A DNA stretch of 64,000 nt from Nemophila menziesii (GCA_029959085.1 JARWIR010000035.1:3129501-3193500); one strand, 5' to 3'. Shown: positions 1 to 12,275, numbered from the stretch's first letter. Program-made: numbers and translations. Notes: generated from the sequence alone by a model not told the origin.

Positions 1-234
1 TAAATTTTTAAGAAATGAGAATGGTGGTAGTGTTTTTTGACGATTTGCAGGTGCTAAAATCCTTGAGTTTGGGGTTATACAGGTGCGAGACGGGGAAATT
101 AGCATCTAAGTGGTAAAATGAAATTACACGGACCGGCTAGCCGACCCTCCTCTCGGCAAGCTCCTAGAATAAACCCACTTAGACGCACGTGATAAGTGCG
201 TTTGGGACAAGGCAAAAGTTCGCGACCAGCAAGC

Positions 235-2057
235 TGGTGGGTCCTGGTGTGTTAGAAAATAAAGCGATAAATAAGAGAAACCACTAACTGCAAGTGTACA
301 GTTGTCCCTAGTAATATATGATAATCAAGTTCGTTCTCAGGGACGGATTAGGTTCAACCCAAATATTAATCAAGTAGTAAGAATAATTGCTTGACAGAAA
401 AGTAAATAATATGATTTTTGCTTGGTTTTTCTAATAACTAAAGATGCAAATAAATAAAGACTAAAATTAAATAACTGAGAAGAAATAATGCAAGTAAAAG
501 ACGACTTCATATATGAGAGATACTTGAGTCTCGCAAGGAATCCACCTAATTAATGTAACCTATGCTTGTTTAAGGGTAGAATTGGTATTAGTATATTAGT
601 CGGGTATTTAATATCTGCTGGCCCCCGTCAGGGTGGACCTAGAAGCTATCCTACGGTATTACAAACCCCATCAGGGTGAATATAAGTTACTTTCAGATGA
701 ATAATATTTTACCTCTTTGGCTATGTAATTAGTTAAGCCTGTCGGTCAATAACGAACATTACATGATTATTACCTAAGTCTGTATTCAAACCCCCTGTCG
801 GATGATCACTTAGCCACTAAAGTGAATAGCCCAAATACTAACAGCTAATTCTAGTTGCGCGGAAAAGAATTAGTAAATAAGAAAAAAGTAATATTCAATA
901 TCTAATACTCAACTCAATTTAAATCATAACAATCCCAAATTCAAAACATAAATTAAATTAATTAGGGTTCATCCCTTTATTGCGATTCTCAAGTATATGA
1001 AAGTTTGGCTCATGATAAAATTAAAGACTGAAAATAGACAAAAGGAATTCATAATTCAATTACAGAAAATAAAGTGATAGCCTAAAGGGTAGGATGACTG
1101 TTGTTGGAAGAACATAATTCCTCCAGCACTAGCTTCTCCTTGCCTTCTTGCTCTGACTTGAAATCCTTAAGCCTCTTGTGTAATTCTCTGAAGTGTTTGA
1201 CTCTCTCTCTCTAAGGATGTTATGAATTGAATAAAATATGAGAGGTGCTGAATAATGAGGTCTAAGGGGTGTATTTATAGGTTTTAGGAAGCCCTAATTC
1301 ATTTTACTTGGAGTGGAAGACAAGTAAGGAACTCTTTAATTCACAGCCCTAAAATCTAGGAAAAGTAAGATTCTGCTGCTGATTTGTTTTGGTCATATAT
1401 CCTTCAATACTTATCCATTTGACGCATTTAAATAGTTGAAACCACTTGTCTCGGAAAGCTCTATCCATTGATCCAAACCATTCTCCCAAATTCCTAGCCA
1501 ATCTTGAGTTATGAGCTCGTCTTTAGAACGTTGCTGGAATTTCATATTTATTTGGCAGCTTTATATTTTCCTTCTTTGCATATATCCTTCTTTAATCTTC
1601 TTATTTCCATGTATATCTTCTTTCCTTTACTTCTTTGACTTCACTTGGTCTCTAATTAATTACCCTATATCTTTTAAAGCTTCACAATAAACAAATAATT
1701 AAATCGCATATGCTTTAAAAATTAATAAATCAATAATTTAAGAATAGAAATAGGAAAGTGCACTCTAAAATTAGAAACTCGAATAAATTGCTTCCTAACA
1801 CAATAAAAATACTCTAAGAATTTAATTCTCACTTCTCCTACTTGTATTGGTCTTTCATGAAATTCACGAACCTACTAACTTTGCACTAAAAATAATCAAA
1901 TTAACGCACAAAAGCTTTAAAAATGCAAATAGTCTGTTTCCAAGGGGAGAAAGTGTAATATGACGAAATAAGCCTAAAAGTCTATCAAATAAGTCCAATA
2001 TTCACCTAAAAGGAAGTCTCCAAAGGGCTAATAATTAGAACAAATAGGGAGACATCA
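235..2057 (-). mobile_element. Solo LTR J inside element A
   Basis: An LTR with ends TGGTGGGTCC...GGGAGACATCA as written on plus, so the sense strand is minus (TGATGT...ACCA). It is 1823 bp. The 5 bases before it (230-234) and after it (2058-2062) are both CAAGC, a perfect target-site duplication. No internal retrotransposon sequence is attached, so this is a solo LTR left by recombination between two LTRs. It resembles the LTRs of element E over most of its length, including the hairpin at 286-303. Confidence 0.93.
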
Positions 2058-4460
2058 CAAGCCGGTCAAACCTCCTGGATGACGTGCATATGTACGCAAC
2101 TATAATGTGCGTCAGCGAAAAATTGTTTGCGTGCCCGGCGAGCCAGTCAGAGGACCGGCGTTCCGGACAAAGACGTTTTTACAGCGCTGAGCCCCACCCT
2201 TACACGCAACTAAAATGTTCATCCGCGAGAAAAATCCATTTGCAACTAGCGCGCCGGTCATATAGCTGGCATGTCGGCCAACTTCTCGGAGAGACGCAAC
2301 AAGGGTGCGAACAAAAGAAAAAGAAAAGAAGCTCTCACTGGCTGGCCGGTCATTTGGCAAGAATAGCGGCCTAACCTGCGGAAATTTAACCTAATCCTTA
2401 TGAAACTCTTCTTCTTCCTTTTTCTTTAGCCTCTCACACATGAAACTCCATTGTAGACGAATCCAAACTCCAAAAATACCTGCAACCTACCATCAAAACA
2501 CATAGATATCATCAAATCATTCCGCTAAACATCATCCAAACACAAATCATATCATAAATATTACCAAAACACTAAAGAATTCACACTTTAACCCATATCT
2601 TTTTCTTCACCAAAGCTTAAAGTTTATCCATTAAACCTTTCTGAAACCTGGAGATAATCATAACCCGGTTAAGAACGCACTACAATCCATATCCATACAC
2701 CTGCAAGTACATCAAAAATCACAAATTTCATCCAAAATTTTTGGGAATTGAAGCTTTGAGTTTGGGGTCATGCGAGATGACACGAAGGTTGGAGAGGTTA
2801 CAAAGAACATGAAGAGAGAAGAGAGTTTGGTGTTGAGGAAGGATTTCCGAGGATGATGTAGAGGAGACCATGAGGCGAGTAAAGGGAAATATGAATTCGA
2901 GTTGATGAAACGCACTTTACAGAAGATTAATTTTATGGTGTGTGATCTATACATCGTGACTAAGAATACTTCACAACCTCGAGATGATACTACATGCAAT
3001 CGGCTTAGTGTCGACACGGATACATCTCCTTCTCCCTTTTCTCATTTATTAATGTATATTATTTTTATTTGCTTTATAGAGTCTTTTCGAGTCGTGGGGA
3101 CACGACTCATTTTTTAGTTTTGGGTGGGGTATCGTTGTCCTCGTCCCAATTTTATGTGTTATGTGTATTTACTGCTTTTTGAAATTTTTCAAAAATCAAG
3201 TAAAAATTAGTTTAAGGAATGATTTGACTGTAGAGTGTGTTGAATATTCATGTAAGCATACTTTCTGTAAGTTAATGATAGAAAATAGTAGACCTTAGAG
3301 TTAATTTAAAACGCACCTTGAATGCATGCAAACACTATATGATAGATAGGAAAAATTAATGAACAATGCAAAAGAAGTAAGCTTATACTTTGTGAGAAAG
3401 AGTGGTGTGTAGAATGTGAGATCTAAATGAGTAGAGAACTCACTTAATTATGAACTAGAGGTGAAAATGGAGTGAAACTATGTAACTAGGAAAATGATAG
3501 AGGTAGTTCTTTGATAGCCACTTGAGACCTTTTTAGCTTTCTAACTCGTGATTATTATATCCTTCTTAGCCCCATTTTTTAGCCTTTAAGCCTTTCTTTT
3601 GAAGCCAAATTATAAGCTTATCCTTTATATGCTAGGACTATACCGTATGACCTACACTTGAATCACGATTGCTTAAGACTAGTTGTCTTTGAGCTTGAAT
3701 ATGGGGTGAGGGGATCTGTTACTACATTTGTTGGGTAGATTTTTATGTGCTTGAATGATTATGCATTTTATTGTAAATTATTTTGCCGGTTTCTAAAAAG
3801 AAAAGAAAAAGAAAGAAGAAAAAATGAAAAAATAAGTTAGCATGACAATTCACATTAAAGAATGTCATGATTAACTTACAAAAAGAAAAGATTGAATAAA
3901 TATTGAAATAAAAGAAGCGGAAAAAGAATATGTTTATTATAATCATATTGATAGGTTTGGGTTTTGGGGACGCTAAATTAGTGTGTCAAGTGAGTGAGAT
4001 CATATGTGAGTGTAAACTCAAGCTCATGACAGTTTGTTGAAGGCTAGTGAGGAGAGAGCCAGAATCTCACTTTTCATTATCCAAATGTACCATACCGTCC
4101 CTAAGCCTACGCTAAAACCGTAAATACCTCGTGACTTCTAGGTACATAGTGGAATAATATTTTTGCTAATAGAGAGTAAGTTAAGTGGAGCGTTCAAAGA
4201 AAGTAAGGATTGTTGAACACCTTATAGTCACCATCTCGAGCTAAGTATTAAATGTAACCTTCTAGCATTGTGGAATTAATTTTGGATTGAAATTATTTAT
4301 GTGTTTGATTTTGTATGATAGGTGTATGTGTGAATTAGTTCTTAGGTTATACTATATGATATTTATTTTTTAGTTTTTCTTTGGGTATATTCTTTAGATT
4401 TTGCATGTGCTTCTTACCATAGACTACTACTTTAGTTCTTACTTTGTCGGGACAAAAAAG
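2058..4460 (+). other. Non-coding 3' internal region of element A
   Basis: This region holds no credible gene. From 2067 to about 2370 it is GC-rich and repetitive, with recurring CCGG-containing words (GCCGGTC, CCGGCGAGCC, ACCGGCGTTCCGG, GCGCCGGTC, GGCCGGTC). From about 2700 to 3150 it matches, in inverted orientation, the region around 28300-28800 of element E. From about 3300 to 4460 it matches the inverted 62800-63960 region of element I at roughly nine bases in ten where I compared them by eye. Confidence 0.7.
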
Positions 4461-4477
4461 GTTTGAGTTTGGGGTCT
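4461..4477 (+). other. Polypurine tract of element A
   Basis: The purine-rich stretch GTTTGAGTTTGGGGTCT directly abuts the 3' LTR. The same tract, in inverted orientation, abuts the LTRs of D, E and I. In LTR retrotransposons such a tract primes plus-strand DNA synthesis. Confidence 0.75.
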
Positions 4478-6026
4478 TCATGTGTCTCTTTTTGTTATAA
4501 ATCTATTCCCTTAGGAGACATCATTTTAGGTAGAAACTGGACTTGGTTAGTTGACTTATTGTCTTAATATGTAATAATGCACTTTCTTCCTTCGGAAATA
4601 CAATATTGTAACTTTTAGAGCTTTTGTGTGTTAACTTGCTTGTTTAGTGTGAAATTCTTAAGTACATGGATACTATGAGGCATTAAGATGAAGAGAATAA
4701 GTGAGTTTAGAGTCAAGAGCAAAAGGAAGAGTCAAAATAGAGAAAGACACCATTTTAGTAAAGGAGAAGAAATTTTAGATTGAGGAAGTAGTCAATTATT
4801 ATATTCCCCGAGCCCAAAAGGTGTAGATTCAGACCTGGTAATTCAAATGAAAAAGGTGCACCTCTGAGTTAGTGTCGCATAGAAATTGGAATCAGGTGAT
4901 TTGGACCAGCGAGTCAAACGTTATGTCTGTTTTACTAAAGTCGGTTCAGCAGTTGTGGGAATTGTAAATTAGACTTGGGTCCTAATTCATTTAATTAAGT
5001 TAATTAAGGGTCCAATCCGTTTTTAAGACCTATATAACACTTCCAAATCCTCATAAATAAGTATCTCTAAATATACGCTTAATATTATTCTAAATTCTGA
5101 AAATAGCAAGAGGCCTAGAGAAGAGTAGAAGCTGGAGAAACTCCTTTATTCAACTTCAACAACATCTCAAATCAATTACTCTATCTAGGTTTTGTTTATG
5201 TTATTAGTAAAATGTATAATTTTAATTTATTTTCTGTTTTAATTTCAATTATGAGCTAAACATCAAATACTTGAGAATCGCATAATGGGTTGAGTCCTAG
5301 TTTATCTAATTCAGTATTTTCGAATTTGGGATTGTCTTAATATAATTCAAGTTAGGGTTTTCATATTGTTTATTAGTTCATGCTTATTTACTAATTTTAA
5401 TTGAGCCAGGAATCAGAATTAGGTTATAGTAATTAAGCTATTCACTAGTTGCGGCGATCACCTTGACGGGGGGTTTAATTACTGAACTAATTAATAAACG
5501 TGTGATGTTTATCATTGATCATGACGGGTTTGACTAACCGCGTAGCCAATTGGGTAAAATTCTTAATCATCTAAACGTAGCTTATAATCGCTCTGACGGG
5601 GTTTTTAATACTGTAGGATAGCTCCCAAGTCTACCCTGATGGGAGTTAGGAGATTGTAGAGTCCCGACTAATATAAAATTACCAACTTGTCCCTTAAACT
5701 AAAGCACTAAATATATGAATTTAGGTGTATCCCTAGCGAGACTCAAGTATAGCTCTCATATCTGCATCTAATATTTAGTCTTTACTTTATTTTCATTTTA
5801 GTTAATTTATTTTATTGCGTCTAGTAGTTTATAACTCAAAAACCAAATAAAAATCTCTTCGTCTTTTATTTTTCTATATATCGTTGAAACACACTGTTTC
5901 ACCTAGCAATCTCTGTGGAAACAATTATCCCGTTTTTACAGATTTATTACATGGACGACCCGTAAACTCGCGATTAGTTGTTCCTTCTATTTAGTGTTGA
6001 TTTTTATCCTACTCTAGGAGCGACCA
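4478..6026 (+). repeat. 3' LTR of element A
   Basis: This LTR runs from TCATGTGTCTC (a mutated TGATGTCTCC start) to GGAGCGACCA, 1549 bp. The end GGAGCGACCA is shared with the LTR of element I (TGGTCGCTCC at 61180 in inverse), so A and I are one family. A GGAGACATCA word sits just inside the left end, about 4512-4523. Several CCTGACGGG-like words lie at 5460-5650. The matching 5' LTR is outside the window, so the target duplication cannot be read. Confidence 0.85.
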
Positions 6027-6287
6027 AATAGACTTAAAAGAATTTGATTCCTATAGAAGACGCCTACCATTAAGAATGTATGAATGTTAAGTCTGGGGTA
6101 GATGTCGAAGGATTTTGTGGTTGATCGTATATGTTGACTCTCAAAGATGTTTCATCCAGAAGTATGGTTGATGTAGTAATGAACCGCCAAATTTCCTCCA
6201 TGAGCCAAACTTATGTCATGAGTTATTATAGATGGAAATAGTCCAATAAACAAGATTGGTATTTTGTTGCTTTCCTCTAGCAAAATT
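6027..6287. other. Unassigned DNA left of element C
   Basis: No gene was recognised. Together with 11991-12275 it is the original target into which element C inserted. Joined across the insertion it shows no open frame that I recognise. Confidence 0.5.
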
Positions 6288-7898
6288 TGAAAGTCCTAGA
6301 GGGGGGGTGAATAGGATTACTAATAAGATTAATGCCTAATTAAAAATCTTTTGGACAATAATAAGTTTAAGAGAAAAACTTCTAAGTCAACTAATATATC
6401 AAACACTCATGGGATCATGCAAAGGATAAGTTAGAGGTTCGATATATAAGTTAAACAAGTAAATCGATTATCTATTCTCTTACTAATTTAGAAGACCAAA
6501 GTTTGATTAGCTAGAAAAACATAATCACGATATTCATACTAGTAAGCATATAATCAAAACTAAATAGTCATGAATTAGATAATCCTAAAAGACAATATTA
6601 TCAAACTATTTATATAAGCATTTTATCAAGTAAAACGAGTTTCTAATCTCTTACTACTCTAGATGACAATATGTTAGATAAACTAGATAATCAATATCAC
6701 AATATTCATACTAGCATATTATCAAACATATAAAGTGCGGAAAGTAAATAGAGTAGGGATAGAAAGATACACACGATTTATAGTGGTTCGGTTTCCCTAC
6801 ATCCACTACCTAAGGAAGCCTCCTTAGGATTTCAAGCTTTTCACTAAACTCCCGTGTCTCTCTTAACCGGATCGAGAACACAATAACCCTTACAACCTCT
6901 TCGATAACACGAAGGACAAACACTTGTGCTATCGCAACATAAGGACACCGAGTATACTCCCGATACTCATATTCTCTCTTAATCTATCTATTACAAGAAC
7001 TAGACTTAAGAGGATAAATACAAAGTGTTTAAAGGGTGAAACAACTTTGCTAATGAACTCCTAAAGAGATGATATAACTATTAGCTTAATACTTCTCTTG
7101 AGTAGATATAACACTTAAGCATGAAAGACTCCTCTTGAGTAGATAGAACTTTGTGGCTTATTGGATTAACTCCTTAATTGAGTAGATAAGACTTTTTAAG
7201 CTCTTGACACCTTCTTGGATGATAACAATTAAGCCCCTTAGTGTATATGGGTTGAAGGTGTGATTGTAGCCTTGAAAGACCTTCAATATATAGCTGCAAA
7301 ATGCTCCCAACGGTCATAAGAATTGTCTCCAACGGATATATTAATATCCCCAACGGATATATGCATTTTTGTCTTCATTTTGCTGCAGAAAACCCTAACT
7401 TGCGGTGCACCGCGGGGTTGGTGAGGTGCACCGCGGGGTTGGTGAGGTGCACCGCGCCAAGCTTGCTAAATTCACTTGCTCTCTGACGGGCTAGCCCCCT
7501 GGTCCGTGCCCTGGTCCGCACATCTGCGGTGTACCGTGCCCATAGTGCGGTGTACCGCACCAAAGGTCTAAAACACCTTTTAATGAGTGTATCTTTCACT
7601 ACGATGCTCGGATCAGAAAACCTTCTTCGCGAGAATTGTTGGAAACATCATTCTAAGAAACTTTGTAGTTGATCACTAAAGCTAATTCTCAATGTACACA
7701 AAGATAAGGTTAAAAGTATTTGTATGAGAATTAGTTTCATAAGATATAACAATAAAGCTTTGATCTAAATGATAAAGATGTGCTTTTTGATGAATTAGAG
7801 TGCAAGATAGAATATGTATAACAAGAGTAATTAGCACACTAAACACAAGAGGATTTGCCACATTAAAACAACCTATTAAGGGAGGCTATATGCCAACA
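6288..7898 (-). repeat. 3' LTR of element C
   Basis: The plus strand runs from TGAAAGTCCTAG to TATATGCCAACA. It carries the tandem GC-rich palindrome block at 7402-7455. It abuts the purine tract at 7899. Confidence 0.92.
7402..7558. repeat. GCGGTGYACCGC palindrome cluster in the LTR of element C
   Basis: GCGGTGCACCGC at 7402-7413 is a perfect 12-bp palindrome. It is followed by two tandem 21-bp units (7414-7434, 7435-7455), each ending in GGTGCACCGC. Near-palindromic GCGGTGTACCG words follow at 7526 and 7547-7558. The same block recurs in the other LTR (from about 11489) and the word recurs in the internal region at 8993, 9014, 9097 and 9117. Short palindromes in LTRs are typical of sireviruses, where a regulatory role has been proposed. 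Confidence 0.85.
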
Positions 7899-7916
7899 AT
7901 CTCCCCCTTTTTGATG
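7899..7916 (-). other. Polypurine tract of element C
   Basis: Read on minus, AAAAAGGGGGAGAT lies directly before the LTR start. Additional G-run tracts on the same strand lie at about 7981, 8083, 8432 and 8496, fitting the multiple polypurine tracts known in sireviruses. Confidence 0.8.
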
Positions 7917-8539
7917 ATGAAAAATCCTTCACTAAAACACCTTAGGAAAGATATGAAAGTTTAAGCTCTAATGCAATTAAGCTCCCCCTCACAATAAGCA
8001 TTTAAGTAAAAATGAATATTAGATATGAAATGCATTTGTGAGTATTAAAAAGTGCAATTTTGAAAGTTTTAGTGCACATATTTCCCCCCCTTTGTCTTCA
8101 TCAAAAAGACGGGATAATAAAAATAATATCAAGCAACTAAACATAGAAGAGCAAGAACTCAAGTGAATAGATTTTAAACAATGATAAAAAGAGTCCAAGA
8201 GTTTAAAGCAATTAAAACATTTTAACAAAATGAAATGCACAAGGATTAGTAAAGCATGAATCAATATGAAATAATGAGATAAGGGATAGAGACATTTTAC
8301 CAACTTCTTGATTGAAAGGTTTTCATCTTTATAAACTTTCTAACAACACAAACGATTAGTGCAATTATAAGATAAACGAGTAGTGCAAACGATTAACCAA
8401 GCATTTGAGTTTTTATGGATAATTTAAGAAAAACTCCCCCTCACAAAATGCATAGAGTGTTTGCTTCAATTTTGAAAAAGTTTGACCAATAATTTCTCCC
8501 CTTTTACCAATAAGAATATTTGAACCGATTTTAAGAAAT

Positions 8540-8780
8540 CAAGGGGTAAAATTTAATCTTTGAAAAGTATAGGGGTCAATATGCATTTTTCAAAATTTTA
8601 GGGACTAAATGCAATTTTGAAAAACTTTAAGGACCTAAGTATAACTTTCTCAAGACAATAGGGACCTAGGTGTAATTTTCAAGCATAAGAAAGCTTAATG
8701 CAACTTGTTCAAACTATAGGGACCTCAAATCAATATTTTCCAACCTATAGGGATCACAATGCAATATTAAAACAAGATCA
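8540..8780. repeat. Degenerate tandem repeat in element C, first cluster
   Basis: About five loosely related units of 40-50 bp contain the theme AGGGACTAAATGCAATTTT. They differ from one another at many positions. There is no coding content. The same theme recurs about 1 kb away. Confidence 0.65.
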
Positions 8781-8992
8781 AGGATAAATGATGCAATAGT
8801 ACCTATATCATCAAGGAAAGAGTTAGCAACATCAACACAACAATATAAAATCCGAAGCATATAATTAAAGCATCTAAACATCAAAAATCCGAAATTAAAA
8901 CATAGCATACTAAACCAATTATCCAAATCATACCAAATATAGCAATAAAATCCTAAATATCCAAAACATGGATCCAGGCGAAACCCTATTCC

Positions 8993-9128
8993 GCGGTGTA
9001 CCGCGATTACTGTGCGGTGTACCGCACTGTAGAATATGTTTGCGAATAAACTGGGCAAAAGATAAAGAAAAATAACAAAGACAGAAACCCTGGATCGCGG
9101 TGTACCGCGGAGTGGTCCGGTGCACCGC
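8993..9128. repeat. Internal GCGGTGTACCGC cluster of element C
   Basis: Four copies of the GC-rich 12-mer stand in otherwise AT-rich DNA: 8993-9004, 9014-9025, 9097-9108 and 9117-9128. They match the LTR motif, so the motif is placed in both LTR and internal sequence of one element. Confidence 0.8.
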
Positions 9129-9759
9129 AAAAACGTTCGGCGAAGTGAACAAGAAGGAATTTTTTGGTTCTTTTAAAAACACCCGAAACACATTCGAAAC
9201 TTCCCCAAAAGATTCGGAATGGTATAAAACTAATAAGATAATTTTTGTTTTGAAAAGAAACACAAAGTAAAACCCGAAAACACATAAAACAGTTTATTTC
9301 ACAAATACCCCTATATTTTCTAAAAAATATGAAAAGACCCAAAATCAAAGTTAAGCAATTTTAAGTATGAAAAGGTCAAGTCATACAAGATATTTGCACA
9401 ATAGGGAATAAACCACATAAGCACATAATGAAGCACAACATATAGATAGTAAGGCTAAACAAATTCATGCAAATGAGTTAATGACCAATAATGGATTAAC
9501 TTCCCATAATTCTATGCATAAAAACAATTTTGAAATGCTATGGGAAATTCAAAAGATTATCGGAAAAATATTTTGAAAAGCAATTTCTTTAAAACTCACC
9601 CTTACTAAAAGACGTATGAAAATGCAAATTTGTGTTCAAAGATAAATAAAGATTTGAAAGTGAAAACTAGTATCTTTGATCTTTCTTCCCTTTTTGTCAA
9701 CGATAAAAAGAATCAATAGTCACTTTTGAAAGATATAAAAACTTGTAAGAATAAAAAGT

Positions 9760-9990
9760 GCAATTTATAATCGTTGAGGGACTAAAAAGCAATTTCACAA
9801 AGTAGGGACTAAAAATGCAATTTTTCAAAAATATGAACTAAAATGGCAAATTTTACAAGTGAAAGATTATGAAGTCCAAACTATGACACTTAGGAGAATT
9901 TAATAAATATGAGAGGTCAAAGTGCAATTTTGAAAATTTTGGGGACTAAAATGCAATTACCAAAATTCTAAGAGCTAAAGTGCAAAAACA
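9760..9990. repeat. Degenerate tandem repeat in element C, second cluster
   Basis: This is the second block with the theme GGGACTAAAATGCAATTT, about five units of 35-50 bp, strongly diverged. It resembles the block at 8540-8780. Confidence 0.65.
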
Positions 9991-10359
9991 TCATTCATGA
10001 GAATTAGATGCAATATCACTAATAACATTAAAACAATGATTAGTATCACAAGATAATATCCAACGATAAAACATGATAACAACAAACACAACTAATCAAA
10101 TCACAACCAAAACATAATTTTTAACACAAGCCATAAGAAGGAACGCAAAATAATATACGAGATAAAGAAAAGAAATCACCGGATTTTCCTTTTTCGAGAT
10201 TTGAGTGTTCTTTCGTATATTAAATATTTCATTTGTTTCCTCCAAGCAAAGTAACGATCACCTACAAGAAAATGGAGGTTGTGTAGAAAACAACTCGTCC
10301 AAAAGATTAAATTCCAAATCGTTTACTCTACTAACGGTTAAGCTATTCACGTAGAGTTA

Positions 10360-10372
10360 GGCTCTGATACCA
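10360..10372 (-). other. Primer binding site of element C (initiator tRNA-Met)
   Basis: Read on minus, TGGTATCAGAGCC begins two bases after the 5' LTR. It is complementary to the 3' end of plant initiator tRNA-Met, which primes minus-strand synthesis in most plant Copia elements. It fixes the element's orientation. Confidence 0.9.
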
Positions 10373-10374
10373 AT

Positions 10375-11985
10375 TGAAAGTCCTAGAGGGGGGGTGAATA
10401 GGATTACTAATAAGATTAATGCCTAATTAAAAATCTTTTGGACAATAATAAGTTTAAGAGAAAAACTTCTAAGTCAACTAATATATCAAACACTCATGGG
10501 ATCATGCAAAGGATAAGTTAGAGGTTCGATATATAAGTTAAACAAGTAAATCGATTATCTATTCTCTTACTAATTTAGAAGACCAAAGTTTGATTAGCTA
10601 GAAAAACATAATCACGATATTCATACTAGTAAGTATATAATCAAAACTAAATAGTCATGAATTAGATAATCCTAAAAGACAATATTATCAAACTATTTAT
10701 ATAAGCATTTTATCAAGTAAAACGAGTTTCTAATCTCTTACTACTCTAGATGACAATATGTTAGATAAACTAGATAATCAATATCACAATATTCATACTA
10801 GCATATTATCAAACATATAAAGTGCGGAAAGTAAATAGAGTAGGGATAGAAAGATACACACGATTTATAGTGGTTCGGTTTCCCTACATCCACTACCTAA
10901 GGAAGCCTCCTTAGGATTTCAAGCTTTTCACTAAACTCCCGTGTCTCTCTTAACCGGATCGAGAACACAATAACCCTTACAACCTCTTCGATAACACGAA
11001 GGACAAACACTTGTGCTATCGCAACACAAGGACACCGAGTATACTCCCGATACTCATATTCTCTCTTAATCTATCTATTACAAGAACTAGACTTAAGAGG
11101 ATAAATACAAAGTGTTTAAAGGGTGAAACAACTTTGCTAATGAACTCCTAAAGAGATGATATAACTATTAGCTTAATACTTCTCTTGAGTAGATATAACA
11201 CTTAAGCATGAAAGACTCCTCTTGAGTAGATAGAACTTTGTGGCTTATTGGATTAACTCCTTAATTGAGTAGATAAGACTTTTTAAGCTCTTGACACCTT
11301 CTTGGATGATAACAATTAAGCCCCTTAGTGTATATGGGTTGAAGGTGTGATTGTAGCCTTGAAAGACCTTCAATATATAGCTGCAAAATGCTCCCAACGG
11401 TCATAAGAATTGTCTCCAACGGATATATTAATATCCCCAACGGATATATGCATTTTTGTCTTCATTTTGCTGCAGAAAACCCTAACTTGCGGTGCACCGC
11501 GGGGTTGGTGAGGTGCACCGCGGGGTTGGTGAGGTGCACCGCGCCAAGCTTGCTAAATTCACTTGCTCTCTGACGGGCTAGCCCCCTGGTCCGTGCCCTG
11601 GTCCGCACATCTGCGGTGTACCGTGCCCATAGTGCGGTGTACCGCACCAAAGGTCTAAAACACCTTTTAATGAGTGTATCTTTCACTACGATGCTCGGAT
11701 CAGAAAACCTTCTTCACGAGAATTGTTGGAAACATCATTCTAAGAAACTTTGTAGTTGATCACTAAAGCTAATTCTCAATGTACACAAAGATAAGGTTAA
11801 AAGTATTTGTATGAGAATTAGTTTCATAAGATATAACAATAAAGCTTTGATCTAAATGATAAAGATGTGCTTTTTGATGAATTAGAGTGCAAGATAGAAT
11901 ATGTATAACAAGAGTAATTAGCACACTAAACACAAGAGGATTTGTCACATTAAAACAACCTATTAAGGGAGGCTATATGCCAACA
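10375..11985 (-). repeat. 5' LTR of element C
   Basis: It has the same length (1611 bp) as the left LTR and about four differences from it. The target duplication AAATT follows at 11986. Confidence 0.92.
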
Positions 11986-12275
11986 AAATTCTCGAAACGC
12001 GATCATCTGTTGTTACGATTAGCTTGCACCCTCGGGCAGGATATCTAAAATACCCAAGGTCGGCTAAGAATATAGGTGGGTCGATATCCACATCATAGCA
12101 TAACTAAGCCTAAAACATTCTTTTGCACCCAAAGGAAGCACCATCTTTCTTTTTAGCATGACCAACCATATTTTTAGTGCACTTTGTCAGCAATCTGCTA
12201 GCTCTGGGAAACATAGGCCCTTCTCTGGCAGTCCCCTCTCAGTTAGGCCTCAATTACCTGTCATCTATGGTGTAG
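11986..12275. other. Unassigned DNA right of element C
   Basis: It continues the target of element C. Both strands were read for reading frames; none is long or recognisable. Confidence 0.5.

Larger units (their letters stand above)
1..6026 (+). mobile_element. Element A: 3' part of an Athila-like Ty3/Gypsy retrotransposon
   Basis: The window opens inside this element. What is present is non-coding 3' internal sequence (1-234 and 2058-4477) and the 3' LTR (4478-6026). Solo LTR J interrupts it at 235-2057. The internal part closely resembles, in inverted orientation, the internal parts of elements I (62757-64000), E (about 27000-28450) and D (about 18217-19740). Shared marks are the stretch around 3090-3150 (a GAGTCGTGGGGACACGACTC core followed by a GTTTTGGGTGGGG run) and the purine tract before the LTR. 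No gag, pol or extra ORF is open here; the short ORFs are chance. The Athila assignment is carried over from coding regions of the related elements D and E. Its 5' half lies outside the window. Confidence 0.8.
6288..11985 (-). mobile_element. Element C: complete non-coding Sirevirus-type (Copia) retrotransposon
   Basis: Two 1611-bp LTRs (6288-7898 and 10375-11985) flank 2476 bp of internal DNA. The bases before (6283-6287) and after (11986-11990) are both AAATT, a perfect 5-bp target duplication. The primer site next to the right LTR and the purine tract next to the left LTR set the sense strand as minus. By eye the LTRs differ at only four sites (6547/10634, 6940/11027, 7629/11716, 7858/11945), all transitions, so the insertion is recent. 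The internal region has no gag, protease, integrase or reverse transcriptase. The Sirevirus assignment rests on the initiator-tRNA-Met primer site, the AAAAAGGGGGAGAT purine tract, further purine tracts nearby, and short palindromic GC-rich repeats in the LTR. These are known marks of that Copia genus. It must depend on proteins from another element. Confidence 0.85.

Noticed and set aside
2084..2374. Overlapping plus and minus frames in the GC-rich block of element A
   Set aside because: They sit in repetitive CCGG-rich non-coding sequence equivalent to the array in element E.
8714..9348. Minus frames of 111-138 codons inside element C
   Set aside because: They overlap each other in different frames, are hydrophobic low-complexity sequence, and show no gag, pol or envelope motif.
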